A stretch of 64,000 nucleotides of DNA from Zygnema cylindricum (GCA_037447655.1 JBBHKE010002379.1:1-64000), one strand, 5' to 3'; shown: positions 36,907 to 49,189, counted from the first letter of the stretch. The notes: generated by a model from the sequence alone, not told the origin. Made by a program: numbers and translations.

Positions 36907-37701
36907 TAAGGCTGCGGCCCCATGTGGCTAAGTTCGGGTTTTTTTCTGTCGTTTTCCTTTATAACTTAGCGCCGTACTGCCTAAGTTGCGACCGTACGAA
37001 GAAATCGCAAATTTGTAAAGTACAATTTGCGTCATTCTTGAACTTAGGATGTACGAAAAAATGTCGTCTTGCGGTTTTTCGACACACTGTCACGTCATTT
37101 TCAAGCTTATCATAAAACACATCGGCACTGTGTTTTAAGCTAAGCAAATCCGTCTACACCAATCTGAAAATATATTCCCACGTGTGAAAAGATTTTAGAA
37201 GTTTTGACGACAAAAAAAAGTACAGGGTTTGTTTGTTTTTGTCGGCTTGCATGTTGTACGGTTTTTTTTTGCAGGGGTCTCGACGCTGCAGTGTCATTTC
37301 ACGCAAAGTTGAAAAGTCTGCGAACGTGAAAAATCTGCGAAGTAATGGCGGGCGGACGTGAGAGGTTTACGTCAAGGCATTTTGCACAGCCACGGGTGCA
37401 AGGCTGTACGTCAACGATGTCTCGCAAAGACATGCGACATACCAAATCCGCAAATCGTTTCAAAAATTACGATGTGTCTTGCGACGCTTCAAAAAGTTTC
37501 AAAAAAATATGGTGCGTCATCACAAATTGTACACGGTGACAGCCGTCACGGGCGTTGTCGACGTATACAATTGTCACAAACTTAAGTAATAATTTCGAAT
37601 GAACACATAGAGAGTTAGAGACACTTGAAATCCGGGTCCGCCGGATCCGCGCTAAAATACAAAGTAAGTACGCTAAGTTACAACTACATGGGGCGCAGCC
37701 T
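36907..37701. mobile_element. Non-coding element with GGCTGCGCCCCATGT ends (about 795 bp)
   Basis: The left end reads AAGGCTGCGGCCCCATGTGG and the right end reads CTACATGGGGCGCAGCCT, an imperfect inverted repeat of about 18 bases. The 9 bases outside the two ends (AGAAAAGAT and AAGAAAGAT) match at 7 of 9 positions, which suits a Mutator-like duplication. The ends resemble those of the larger element at 48149-58507 (GGGCGTGTCCCCATGT). No transposase is seen inside. Confidence 0.6.
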
Positions 37702-38066
37702 AAGAAAGATCATGAAAGAAAGATTCGTAAGAAGGATTCTATAAGAAATATTTTTTGTTCCTAGTACAGAATTTTGTTCGATACGACAGACGCACATCGA
37801 GAACGAGTTTACGTCACTCGATACGAGGAAATTATGCGATATATTTTGGCGATCATTACGATACTGCACCACTAACCATTATTAGTGTAGAAAAAAATAG
37901 CGTAAACGCTAATTTAGTGTTAATAACGCTAATTTGTGATTTTGTGTCCAAAAAAAAAAAGCATTAACATTAATTTGGCACGTAACGCCAGTTTGTGTGT
38001 CGACTTCTTAGGGTGTACGCTGAGCTGCCATCGATACTATTTCAAGTTCAGGTGTACTATCCCGAC
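37702..38066. other. Spacer with terminal-repeat remnants
   Basis: Contains GCGTAAACGCTAATTTAGTG and AATAACGCTAATTTGTGATT around 37900-37940, the vocabulary of the CACCG element group, but no intact pair of ends. No gene. Confidence 0.45.
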
Positions 38067-38541
38067 CATAGTTCAAAAGTAGGCGTTTTTATGGTAAAAC
38101 TTGGCACAAAACTCGCGTAGAGTAGGCATACTGTATGTATGTGCGTTTGTGCACACTTTTGTACAAACGTACGAATCTGACGTATGATCATAGTAAGCGC
38201 ACGCCGCTGGACGAAATTTTCAGCGAACTGGCACAGCGTAGGATGAGTTGTGTTATGGGCTTTTCATGTGATCTTCTTAGATCGCTAATTTGATCAGCGA
38301 CCGTCCGATCGTCCAGATCTGACGGTCTAAATAAAAAATACCTCAAAACTCACAGAAAACCGAATGTTTTTCAAAATTTAGACATGACGTTTAATTCTCT
38401 ATCGATCGATGTGCAACTCAACCCTGTTACTATTTTTTTTCATTTTGCGACCAATACAATATGGGTCTTAAGGCCATATTGTATGTTTTGCATACAATAG
38501 GCATATTGTATGGGCCTACTTTCACCTACTTTTGAACTATG
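38067..38541. mobile_element. hAT-like MITE with perfect 8-bp target duplication (475 bp)
   Basis: The ends are the inverted repeat CATAGTTCAAAAGTAGG, 17 of 17 bases. Immediately outside, ATCCCGAC occurs on both sides (38059-38066 and 38542-38549), a perfect 8-bp duplication as made by hAT transposases. The interior is non-coding and has further palindromes such as CATATTGTATG. Confidence 0.85.
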
Positions 38542-38549
38542 ATCCCGAC

Positions 38550-39021
38550 AGCTTTCGCCGAAATACGTACTTGTGGGGTTTGGAAATCGTACGAAAGATG
38601 TAAATTCGAGTAGAATTAACGCTATTTTATGCTTTATATTTCGTAATGTTCCGCTCTTTCCGGCGGCTAATTGGTACTGAAATTTAATCTACATGCAAAA
38701 CGCGCACTTAATGTTGTAAAATTTAGATGTCACGACGACGCGATGTACGTAAACGAGCTTCTCGTACATCACACTAATTTCGCCTCACGTAATATAAAAT
38801 GGTTAACACTAAATATCCATATTAGCGTTAATTCTATTTTATTGTTAATAACACTAGTTTATGATTTTGGGCCGAAAAAGGCCGCGTCAAAATTAGAGTT
38901 ATTAACACTAATAACGATTAGCGATGTAGCTCTCGAATTTCTCGACATCACGATACATTAGATTGCGATATACCGCTATCAATTTCAATCAATAGGCAGC
39001 AAGTACAGTACAGTTACAAAG
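38550..39021. other. Spacer with a CACCG-group remnant
   Basis: The stretch 38805-38935 contains AACACTAAATA...ACTAATAACGATTAGCGATG followed by TA. It looks like a decayed copy related to the element at 45476-45690. No gene. Confidence 0.45.
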
Positions 39022-39488
39022 CAGAGGTCTCAAACGGTCAACCAAAACCGTAACTGACCGTTACCCGACGGCCCGCGTCGGATCCGGAACGGATTCGGGT
39101 GCCGAATTTGGGGGGCCGGGCGGATTCAGGCGGTTGATTCACAGGAAAAAAAAAAATATCGGTTACAGTCGGGTAAGCAAAAAACAAAAAAAGTTGAAGG
39201 TTGTGTACTGTCTCTACTATTCAACATTATTGTGCTTTCTACTGTTGGTATCATGGGAAGGCATGAGGGAGATGTACCACTATTTTTGTACTTTTACGAG
39301 TAAGGGCGGATAAGGTTAGTCGCGAGAAATCGAGTTTCGGTTAACTTTTATTTTTCGTAAACGCGTATCGGGTAACGGTTAACAATTTTGGAGCGTGACA
39401 TAACCCGGTCGGGCGTCGGGGACTCAGATTTTGAAAAAAAAAAACGGTCGGTTTCGGTTATCTAAGATTTTGACTTTTGCGACCTCTG
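39022..39488. mobile_element. hAT-like MITE with CAGAGGTC ends (467 bp)
   Basis: The left end is CAGAGGTCTCAAAC and the right end is the inverse of CAGAGGTCGCAAAAG. The flanking 8-mers TTACAAAG and TTGCACGG match at 5 of 8 positions, an aged duplication. The interior is GC-rich and non-coding, with repeated CGGTTA and GGATCCGG-like blocks. Confidence 0.7.
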
Positions 39489-40509
39489 TTGCACGGGTAA
39501 CTCGATAACTCGGTTTGATTATCAAATCGAATATTTACCCCATCCTATGCGACACCGAACTTATTTATCGAAAAGAAAAGCTTTGAGTTTGGTTTAAGTT
39601 TGGTTTTGAAATGCCTGGTTTGGTAAAAACTGACACGTAGGCTCAGCATCCTATACCTAAAAATTATAAAGCACTTACACGTGGGAGCGAGATGTTGTAA
39701 ATGTCAAAGCTCTTATCACGCATACCACTGCAATATGGCACTCGATCGCCCCATCGTTATACAGTTAACATTTTTCGAGCAGTTCGAAAGCGTTTAGCTC
39801 TGCGATGGACCGTTGGATTGTTTTTCCGATGAAAGCAGTCTAAAGGTAATGGTCTTACCGTTCGATTGTGACGTCGTGATTAAAAATTGGAAGAATACGT
39901 GACGAGAAAAAGAACTTTCACTGACCGAAAAATGTTTAACTCTAATAAACGATGGGCGGTGTAGTTTCTAGAAACCCCCTACACCGCGTCTTAAATACAT
40001 ACTGTATCTGCACTCCGAAAAAAGCGATCGGACGGTTAAGATTGACTCCACAAAATAAGGAGGCGAAGTATATTCTGTACACCATACAATTATAGCATCA
40101 CAACCGGCTGAAAATATAATTTTCCACCATCGATCTCATTCTTGCCCTTGCCCACACATTGAAATTTTTAATCATCGCATTACAAAACTAACACAAAACT
40201 AGGATTGCTATCTTCCTATTGCCACTTCTCAATGCAGATCGTCCACGCTTATTTTAAATTTTGCCCTGCGACAATGGTTCAAGGTATTCCTTAAACACAA
40301 AAGTCATAAGGAAGTGAATTTAGTACAAAATGATGCTTCTCGAGGCTTACACACAGTCCCACACATTTCATTGGCCGTTCGCAGTTGACATGATTTAGCG
40401 AGATTCTCTACCTTACAACGAGATGCGTCGAAACATAGGATACTTTAGAGCCAATCAGATATTGATTTACACCCACACTATACCAAAATCTACATCTCAT
40501 TGTAAACTA
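39489..40509. other. Spacer, no gene seen
   Basis: Contains one isolated terminal-repeat remnant at about 39940-39961 (AACTCTAATAAACGATGGGC then GGTG and TA). No exon supported. Confidence 0.5.
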
Positions 40510-40720
40510 CACCGTGCATTGCTAGTTTTACTATCTTTTCGCCACTTAAAACATCTTTTCTCCGTACACACTTGTCCGATTTTCAATTTGAGACTGCCAA
40601 CCGAAAAGTGAGAATCTTACCTTTCAATCGCAGCCGTCAGATCCATAATCCGACAAGTGTGTACGGAGAAATAATGTTTAAAGTGGCAAAAAAAACATTA
40701 ACACTAATAGCGATACACGG
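40510..40720. mobile_element. Family A MITE, copy 4, with inverted core
   Basis: Starts after TA with CACCGTGCATTGCTAG and has both hairpin arms (CTCCGTACACACTTGTCCGA, GTGTGTACGGAGAAA). The core between the arms is the reverse complement of that in copies 1-3 (AGAATCTTACCTTTCAATCG instead of its complement). The last bases of the right terminal repeat (TGTA) are lost. Confidence 0.8.
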
Positions 40721-42432
40721 AACAAACAATATAGAGGGCACCACCATCGAGCTAAAAAACCGTGGAGCTACAACTTCAACTTCACCAAAAAAACATGATT
40801 TCCACCTTACAAAAAGTGACAAAAAATGCAACAAGATTATTGACATCTTTCCATAAAATTGGCAATGTCAACTTATACATTCCCGTACGTTTTCATACAC
40901 TTTCATACGTTTCCACATGTTTTTACACATCCGTTTTTCCCTACTCCCCTCAAAACTCTCGCAGCCCTAATAAACCCGCCTCAACCAAACTACCAAGTTA
41001 TTGTGACAATTGTAACGCTAAGATATAGTTTCCCCCAAAATGCATAACACGCCAAATCTGGATCTTCGACAGAAAAAAAAAAAAAAACATTATTCACAAC
41101 GCGTAACAAGTTGTTGCTGTCCAAAAAGACAATAAAGTCCCCTCCCTCCCTCCAGTTTACACATCTGCCTCCAAGAAATTCCCGGGCAGCGAAATCTGCA
41201 CATTCGAATAAAAACCCCACCATCAGTAGCGTTGAAAAAACCCTAAAAAATCATAAAATAACCCTAAAATACCCTAAAATAATCCTAAAATAACCCTAAA
41301 TAACCTAACGACGTCAGTCACGATGGATAACACTATTCGAGACAAAAAGCTAAAAATCGAAAAGGAACAAAATGAAAAGAAAAGGGTAAGGACACGATAC
41401 CAAGGTCTCCAATTGTGAACCATATTATTTGGTGTATTGTGTATTTGTCACATATCAATTGTTAACGGCACAACAAACAATGTTTTTGACTACAATTAAG
41501 AACCAAAGCGGCAGTCGTGCAAAAATCTCACGGCAGTAAAGAAAAAGAATATGGACAGAAAAAACCATGAAAAAAATAAAAATAAAAATAAAAAAGAGAA
41601 AAAGAGAAAACTCGCTTAAAACCGGTTTTGTTCGATTTTCTTTTTTCTAGTACAATGATTCAGAAATGAATTTATTGATGCACACAATACAAAAATGTAT
41701 AATGTATAACATGAGACACACAATTAGTGTGTCATGAGCAACGAAATATCAACCATCCTCCAATTGTGTTACACCTCAAAAAGAACATACATAATTTGAA
41801 AGATTATAATGAATAATATTTACTTATATTACAAGTTTATATGTCCAAAAATATGTTCTTAGGGCAGTTGGGAACGGAGCATCTAACTGGGAGACAAAAA
41901 AACTAAAAACTGATAGTACAGAAATAAAAGGTGCAACGACTAGAAAGACATCATTTCCTGGGCAAATCTTCAAGTCCATCACTACTGCAACATTTACAGC
42001 TTGGAAATGCTATTACACAAAATAATACCAGCAATCCATTTGATGAATTAAATGCTTGTTGGAATGTGCCTCGTTTCATGAATCCATTTGTACCACTTCC
42101 TCAATGATTCCCAAAAATAATTGCCTCTTTCCTGAACTTCAGTTAATCGCCATTTTTGTGATAACTTATTTTGTACTATCTTTTCCGGCACATAATAAAG
42201 AAAACTGATGAGAAGTCCATCAGAGGCAAACATGACTTTTGACCATACTTCAACTAAAAACACTATATCCGGTATCCTCCTTCTACACGAGTATTACATG
42301 GTTTTTCCAATTATAATACACGTATAGTACGTAGAAACCACCTATACGCTTCCAATAGTTTCCATACATTTAAACTACGCTTTTGACCAGCCTCGTGGGT
42401 AAGGTTTTATGGTTTTTTTTAGTATATCGTAC
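40721..42432. other. Downstream flank of DRE2, no other gene seen
   Basis: AT-rich, with an AACCCTAAAATA repeat at about 41240-41310. The 3' end of the DRE2 gene, possibly one more exon, should lie in the right part of this interval. Confidence 0.5.
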
Positions 42433-45400
42433 CTTTTCTCCAAGTTTGAAAGGAGGAAGTCCTCTGTAGGGACAGCCTGCACACCGAAAGGCGTCACCTA
42501 GTCCACACTGTCCCCCCACCAAGAAATAGTCTTTTCTAATCTGAAAAAGTCTTCAAATTTTCTAAGACTAACGACAACAAAAAAGGTTTTTTTACAGTTC
42601 TTAGGGTTTTTTACAGGGGTTTTAAATCCACAAGACTTTCACGACTGACGAAAGGACCGAGGTTTTTTAGAGTTCCAAATTTTCAAGACTGACGATATAG
42701 ATAAGTGTCACGAATGCATACACCTGCCAGATAGATAGAGAAAAAAAAAGAAAAAAAATGGCTTACACTCCCACAAGCTGACTCTGGGTTGCTGATTTGG
42801 TCTACTGTAAGCTTTTTTGCTGAAACTTTCTCGTTCTCCTCCTCCATCTCCGCCCTCCCACATGTACAGTTTTTACAAGCCTTCTTTGACGTTCCACAAT
42901 CCTCAGCTGTTCCATGAAACGATCCCAAACATAGTGAAAACATCAAAATCTCGGCTATTGTTCCTTTTCCCACAAGCCAGACACAATGAAAATGATATTG
43001 CAGTACTTCAAATTTCAGCCATTGTTCATTTTCCCGCAGACCAGTTACAATCAAAATGAGGTCATCGGACAATCCCTACTATTAGGAGAATTACACGAGC
43101 CCTGTAACTGGTATTACTGGCGCAGTAATCATATATTCGTACAGAAAACTGTCCGATTTTGTTAAAAAGGTGCAATTTTTGAGTACTATTACGGTAATTA
43201 GTGTCCGGTATCGCCAGTGACAGTGTACTTGGTGATTATAGGGTAACCACACATTCGCTAATACTGGCATTACTGGCCTGTAATTGCGATAACCATACAA
43301 ATGTTTGTACGATTACAGTAATTATTGGCAAGTATCGCCAGTAATAAACAAACATAACCTCACAAAATAGTTCAAATATAAGGGAAGAAATTTAGTTACA
43401 AACACAATCAATGGACAATCTCACAATTTAGTTCAAATATAAGGGGGGGAGACAGTACACAAATTAATAAATGGACAATCACAAACGAGTTCAAAACACT
43501 TCAAACTATTTTCGGAACAGCTGCTGATGTGCACCACATAAAAAAAGCAGAAAATAGGCTATCAAAAATGTACTGATAAATAGCTGATCATCGAACCGGA
43601 TGTTTACATCAAACAATGCAACAATGGTACCCAACTTTCTCCCCCTCATACTACTATTAGACCAACCGGTGTACAGTAGAACCTCTCTAAAACAACTTTC
43701 TCCCCCTCATACTACTATTAGACCGACTGGTGTACAGAAGAACCTCTCTAAAACAATACTCTTGGGAGCGAGGGTTGGTATTGAATTAGACAGGTTATTG
43801 AATTAAGCACGGTCAAAACTTACAACGGAGCACCCTCAGGCCCGGGCGCAGGTATTGAATTATGGAGGTCATTGAATTATGGAGGTCATTGAATTATAGA
43901 GGTCATTAAATTATAGAGGTTATTAAATTATGGAGGTTATTGAATCATGGAGGTTATTGAATTAGGCAGTATTGTTTTAGAGAGTTTCTACTGTACCTGG
44001 TACAGCATCAGGTGGGGCCAAATCTTCGGCGGTAAGGAGGTCATCCTCGTCTACCAAGTCTCCCATGTCATCGTCACTTCCCGCCACCCTCCAACTCGGA
44101 GGCTGAGGCTTCATTTGTACGCTTTCCGAGGGCTGTGGAGTCATCGCCACGTCATCTATTTCGTCCAAAGTGAGCTTCACCGTGGTACCGTTATTACCGT
44201 TGACTGGTCCTCCTGAGCCACACAAATTGTTAACCAATAATTTGATTGTAAGGTAGGGAAATGAGAATAATTTGAGGAAAGTTAGGAACGTACTAGAATT
44301 TGATAAGAGTTAGGAAGATAGTAACTTACCAAATTATGGGAAGGTGAAGATGAAAAGAACTATATAGATAAGTGTGTCAATATCTTCAATATTCACCTGT
44401 GGTCCTCAGCCACATAGATTCGTGGATTTGTAGATTGTGAACTAATTATCCAATAAAAGTTAGGCAAATACAAATAATTTGATAAGAGTTGGGAACAAAC
44501 CAATAATTTGATAAGTGTTGGGAACATACCAATGATTTGAAGAAAGTTAGGAACATACCAATAATCTGATAGAAGTTAGGAATATATTAACTGACGAAAT
44601 TGTGGAAAGATGAATAATAAATACATCTACAAGATAAATGTGTCAATATCTTCAAATATTTACCTGAGGCTATTTTTGCAGATTTTTTCTTTAAGGAGAA
44701 GGATGTTCCAGTCTCCCAAGAAGGTTTTTTCGCTGTTAACTGCAACACGGCATATACAGACAAAAATGTCATTAAACTTCAGGGTTTTCTTTTGGGGATT
44801 CAGGGTTTTGGCCAGAGGACAAATACGCACATTAAAAGAGCAAAATGACAAGCTATGAGAGGGAAAAGAAAATGAAAATGAAAGAAAAACAAGTCAAAAG
44901 GTCCAAAAAGTTAAATAGATAAGACGTTTGGCTAAAATATTGGGAGAACAAAAGTCTGTGAGGGGCTTAAGTAGTCAAAATCTGACAAAAGATTCCCGTT
45001 TTTTTGTTTTTTTTTGAAGGAGGGAAGATGGGGGAGAGAAAGTGAGGCATAGAGGGAGAGAGAAAGAGGGGAGAGGGGAGGGCGGGAAGATAGAGGGGGA
45101 GATGGAAATGTAGAGGACGAAAGGTTAGAGGTAGGAGTAAGGAATACAAGTTCAGAGTGGACAGGTGAGGGAAGGGCTGTGATAGAAAGAGGGAGAGGAG
45201 AGAGGGAATGGGAGTGGGAGTGCAGGAACAAGGAGGGGAGCGTGAAGAGGAGGGGTATAAGAGGAGGATGGGTAAAATTTATGCTTTTGTTTTCATCATC
45301 AAAAACAAACACCCAACATCAATAACAAACATCAGAACACTTCTACTGTAAAATTTTGATTGGATTTTATTTCAGGCTTTTCTAGACCATCAATAAGAAA

Positions 45401-47872
45401 TACTTGTTAATTTTTCCTGGTGCATGTTCAATTACTATTAAATACTTTACTATTACATACTTTCAATATACATTACACCGTGATTGCTATAGAGTTAAGA
45501 AATTATTAGTGTGGGATTTCTATTAATGTTATTAATTCGAATTCAGTACTTGACGTGGCTGATTCCAAACTATTCAAAGAATTAGCGTTAAACAAAAAAT
45601 AACTAGTGTTATTAACCATATTTTGGGGTCAAGAGGGCAAAAACAACGGCACCAAATTCGCGTTATTAATGTTGATAGCGATTCACGGTGTACTTTAAAA
45701 AACAGGACACCATGGAAAAGAAACCGAAAATGGTCCGAAAAAAAATGTAACTTGGGCAAAAGAGAATGACACAAAAAAACAAAAACAAAAAAATGGAATG
45801 GAAATAAAAAGAAAACAAGGGACATTAGAGGCTTCACCGCAATGGGCTGAAGGAGAGGGCCCTGAGTTGATCCAACAGAAGCAGATGTCACTCCACTCCA
45901 ATTGGGGTCCAGGCCGGTCTCTACCACCGAGGCAATAGGGGACGTGACCGAGAAACCGGCGTACAAAAACGACTTCTCGAGAGATGATTGCGTCTGAAGT
46001 GAGGAAGCTTTTGACCCTAATTTCTGCAGGTGTCAAAAAAAACAAAATTTCAGTTTCCACTCTTTGGCAGACCAGCAACAGAAAAGCCATGTAGAGAGGA
46101 GAAAACAGTCAGGGTAACCTTATCACTCTTACCAAACTTCTGTACCAGCAATACAGGCAGGAATTCCGTCAATAACAAAACACAATACTGTCATATTCTC
46201 ACTTATATGTTTTTGGTCATGTTTTGGTTATGTTTTGTTCAAACTTTCGGTCATGTTTTCGTCACCTCTTGGACATGTTTGGGTCATCTTCTGGTCATGT
46301 TTTGGTCATGTTTTAGTCATCTTTTGATCATGCTTTGTTTCATGTTTTGGTCCATTTTGGTAATTTACTGGTCATGTTTTAGTCATCCTTTGCTCATGTT
46401 TAGGTCAACTTTTGGTTAAATTTTGATCATGTTTTGGTCATGGTTAGGTCATCTCTGGGTTTTGATCATTTTCTGGTCACGCTTTGGTCACGTTTTGGTC
46501 ATGTTTTAGTCAAGCTGGTCACGTTTCGATCAGATTTTGGTCATGTTTTGGACATGCTTTAGTCACTTTTTGACCTTGTTTTGGTCACCTATTTGTTATT
46601 TTTTAGTCAAGTTTTGTATATGTTTTGGTCATCTTTTGGTGATGTTCTGGTCATGTTTAGGTCATCTCTTGGTCATGTTTCGATCATCTTTTGGTTGTGT
46701 TTTGGTCATGTTTTGTCATATTTTGATCCTGTTTTGATCTTGTTTTGGTCATGTTCTGGTCACCTTTTTGTCATGTTTCGGTCATGTTTTGGTCATGCTG
46801 GTTTTCTCTTGGTCATGTTTAGATCAATTTTTGGTTGCATTTTGGTCATGTTTTGGTCCTGTTTTAATCTTGGTTTGGTCATGTCCTGGTCACCTTTTGG
46901 TCATCTTTTGGTCATGTTTTGATCATATTCCGGTCATGATTTGGTCATGTAACCGGAAAATCGACCAAATATCTTGGTCATGTTTCCGGATATTTGGCCA
47001 AATATCGGGTAGCGTGACTAAGACGACCATACAAAAGCATTATACAAAAGAAAAAAGAAAGTAAAATTACGGAAAAATAAACAGAAATCTTACAAAAGGA
47101 AAGAGAAAAGTAAGATTACGAAAAAAAACATAAATCTTACAGAAAGTTCCTCAGAAGTAGGTGCTCTTCGACCAACGGGCTCCTGGATAATTAAAGTACC
47201 ACCTGGTTTAAGAAGTCGACCAAGTTCAGACAAAAAGGGGGCGGAATGGTGGCCAGGAGATTCAGCCAATGAGAGCACAGTATCCAAAGAAGAGGCCGGT
47301 AAAGGGAGCTTTGCGCCTGGAAAAATCCAAAAGAAGAAGAAAAAAAAAATTACAAAATGAAGCGGCGGAGAACGGAGAAGAGCCAAAAAAGAAAAGAAGG
47401 TTTTTAAGGTTTTTAAGGGTTTAAATATTTTAGGGTCTCGAGTTATTCAGGATTCTTCAGAGACACCTGCGACAGTGATGGTTAAAAGCGATAAGAGATA
47501 GAGAGAGAGAGAGAGGAAAGAGAAAAAAAGGTGTCATAATACCCTGCTGTCATAATCACATGTAAATTTATCTAACAGCCAAAACAGATTTAGCAGCACG
47601 TTTGTTTGTTTGTTATATATATATATATATTTTTTTTTCCCTACTATTCGAATGTTTTTCAAACCTGTTTCCGGCCTTTATAGGAGAAACCCTAGCAAGC
47701 ACACTAAATAACAGTAACGACAAAATAGATATTTACCACATAAGCCCGATTGTGTAACGAAACCGACACTATCTTGAGAAATTGTTGGTTGCGAAGAAAA
47801 AAACTGTTTCACTAAAGATGGCGGCAAAATTGTTGTGTCGGTCAGCAGGAGCGAGGTAGGAGAAGGAGCCAT
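42433..47872 (-). CDS. DRE2: Anamorsin homologue, cytosolic Fe-S cluster assembly factor
   Basis: DRE2 (CIAPIN1) passes electrons from the diflavin reductase to early cytosolic Fe-S assembly. The exons are 47872-47737, 47316-47141, 46023-45838, 44739-44664, 44212-43997, 42906-42767 and 42507-42433, all phase-consistent, encoding 335 residues so far. The N-terminal half is the degenerate methyltransferase-like domain ([18 protein letters not shown]). A middle linker has [17 protein letters not shown] and the acidic [16 protein letters not shown], both typical of the family. Two cluster-binding motifs follow: C267-C274-C277-C279 ([13 protein letters not shown]) and CX2CX7CX2C at 308/311/319/322 ([20 protein letters not shown]). 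After [10 protein letters not shown] a donor-like GTACGA follows, and the family's last ten or so residues were not found. Reading through would instead add 20 residues and stop at 42370. Intron 5 begins inside a small transposon. Confidence 0.93.
43674..43993. mobile_element. Emigrant/pogo-like MITE in DRE2 intron 5
   Basis: The left end is CAGTAGAACCTCTCTAAAAC after TA. The right end is the inverse of CAGTAGAAACTCTCTAAAAC before TA. The repeat resembles that of the plant Emigrant/Lemi1 elements (CAGTAAAACCTCTATAAAT). The left end is duplicated in tandem with a 61-base period, with a second copy of the end at 43735, so the element proper may be 43735-43993 (259 bp). The interior from about 43850 holds seven or eight 18-bp units of ATTGAATTATGGAGGTC. 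Confidence 0.85.
44240..44605. repeat. About 37-bp minisatellite in DRE2 intron 4
   Basis: Roughly eight diverged units of AATTTGATAAGAGTTAGGAA followed by CATACCAAT lie between the exons that end at 44664 and begin at 44212. Confidence 0.8.
45020..45260. repeat. Purine-rich tract in DRE2 intron 3
   Basis: G/A-rich sequence with GAGAGGGAG units on the plus strand. The minus strand therefore reads as a long pyrimidine tract in the DRE2 transcript, well upstream of the exon 4 acceptor. Confidence 0.75.
45476..45690. mobile_element. Family D MITE in DRE2 intron 3 (215 bp)
   Basis: TA-flanked. It begins CACCGTGATTGCTATAG and ends GATAGCGATTCACGGTG. It has the CACCG terminal repeat of the other families but a distinct core (GTATTACC-type and GTTATTAACCATATTTTGGG). 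A decayed relative is at 38805-38935. Confidence 0.75.
46190..46990. repeat. TTTTGGTCATG minisatellite in DRE2 intron 2
   Basis: About 800 bases of 11-12-bp units (TTTTGGTCATGT, TCTTGGTCATGT, TTTAGGTCATC). On the plus strand several frames are open as Met-Phe-Trp-Ser-Cys repeats, which is an artefact of the unit. It lies between exons 2 and 3 of DRE2. Confidence 0.92.
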
Positions 47873-49189
47873 AGTACCAAAGCTTCAGCTCAAGCAGAGC
47901 AGTTGAAGTAAAACTGTTGACAGTATACAGCAACTTTTGGTAAGCATACGAGCGGTTCAAAATTTCAAATTTAGTGCACGAAACGTGCGGGAATTCCGTG
48001 AGTGGTTTCGTGCGAATTTCGCACATATTTTTTGGTACTCACACTAAATTTCTATGATTAAAAATATGGTAAATTCTATGATTCGTACAATACGGGAAAA
48101 ATCAAATTTGCAGATTTTCGAATTGGAAAGAAAATTAGTAAATTACTTAGGGCGTGTCCCCATGTAACCGATATTTTGAAACGTTATTTTGGATTCTAGC
48201 GCTGATTTTACGGTGTACTTTTCAAAGTGTTCCTATGTCATTCATTACTTGCGCTTTCATTACTTCAAATTTGTGACAGTCGTAGAGGTCTACAAAATGT
48301 GCGACAAATTACGAAATGAAATGTAGACTACACCGCCAATCGTTATTAGCGTTGTGTACACTATTTCCGTCCCGTTTTTTTTTCAAATTATTCTCCATTA
48401 GCGTAGTTCATTCTATTTTTTTCTGTACTCTATTTAGGGTTAAATTTTTAGTACCGTACAAAACGGAAGTACGTCATCCTTAAATTAGTGTGGCGTACGG
48501 GGAGTGTCAGACCGTACAAAATCGTACATTTTTAAGTGAAAAGGTACAATTCATTATGTTTAGTAGCAGCGGACGCATGAGAATGTGCGGTCTTAAAAGG
48601 GGTTCAATCCGGGTCGTAAAAAATTACGTTCGCACTTACTAGACCAACATCCGTATTGTCACAGTGTGAACGATAAACAAATTCGCGTGTGGAAAATCAT
48701 TTTTCCAGTAAATGAACAGGATTGATACAATGTCGCGGCGGCGTATAGCTGTAACCTACATATATACAATTTCAACACCGTGTAGGTTCTTTGTAAGCAC
48801 CTATACTTACTATTAATGCTATTTTATGGTTATGGTCCATTTAGCGTAAAAGTTTATTGTATTAAGGTGGAGATGGTCCCATTTAGTATAAATGTACATT
48901 GTAATATGGTGTCGAACACAAAATAGCGTAAACGTTTATGTTAATACGAGGTCGATGTGCCAAAAAACACCAAATTAAGGTTGTTAACTGTATTTTTTAG
49001 AATAAAACAACATGATTTGGCGTTGGTGATATTTGGGGATAGGAAACGCCAAATGCGGACAGTCCATTAAAAAAAGGATCTATTTTTGGCGAATCACAAC
49101 CAACCATTTTTTGGTGGGATTTGTACGACGTTATTTTGCAAATATTTCATTTTGTTAAGCGCGAAGCAGACGAACGCTCCGCCGCCTGC

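Noticed and set aside
41950-42000. Candidate last DRE2 exon after TGTTGCAG on the minus strand (SDGLEDLPRK)
   Set aside because: The phase does not fit: the preceding exon ends in phase 0, which would give an immediate TAG. Resemblance to the family tail is weak.
46030-47064. Plus-strand frames rich in Met-Phe-Trp-Ser-Cys-Phe-Gly-His
   Set aside because: They are translations of the TTTTGGTCATG minisatellite inside a DRE2 intron on the other strand.
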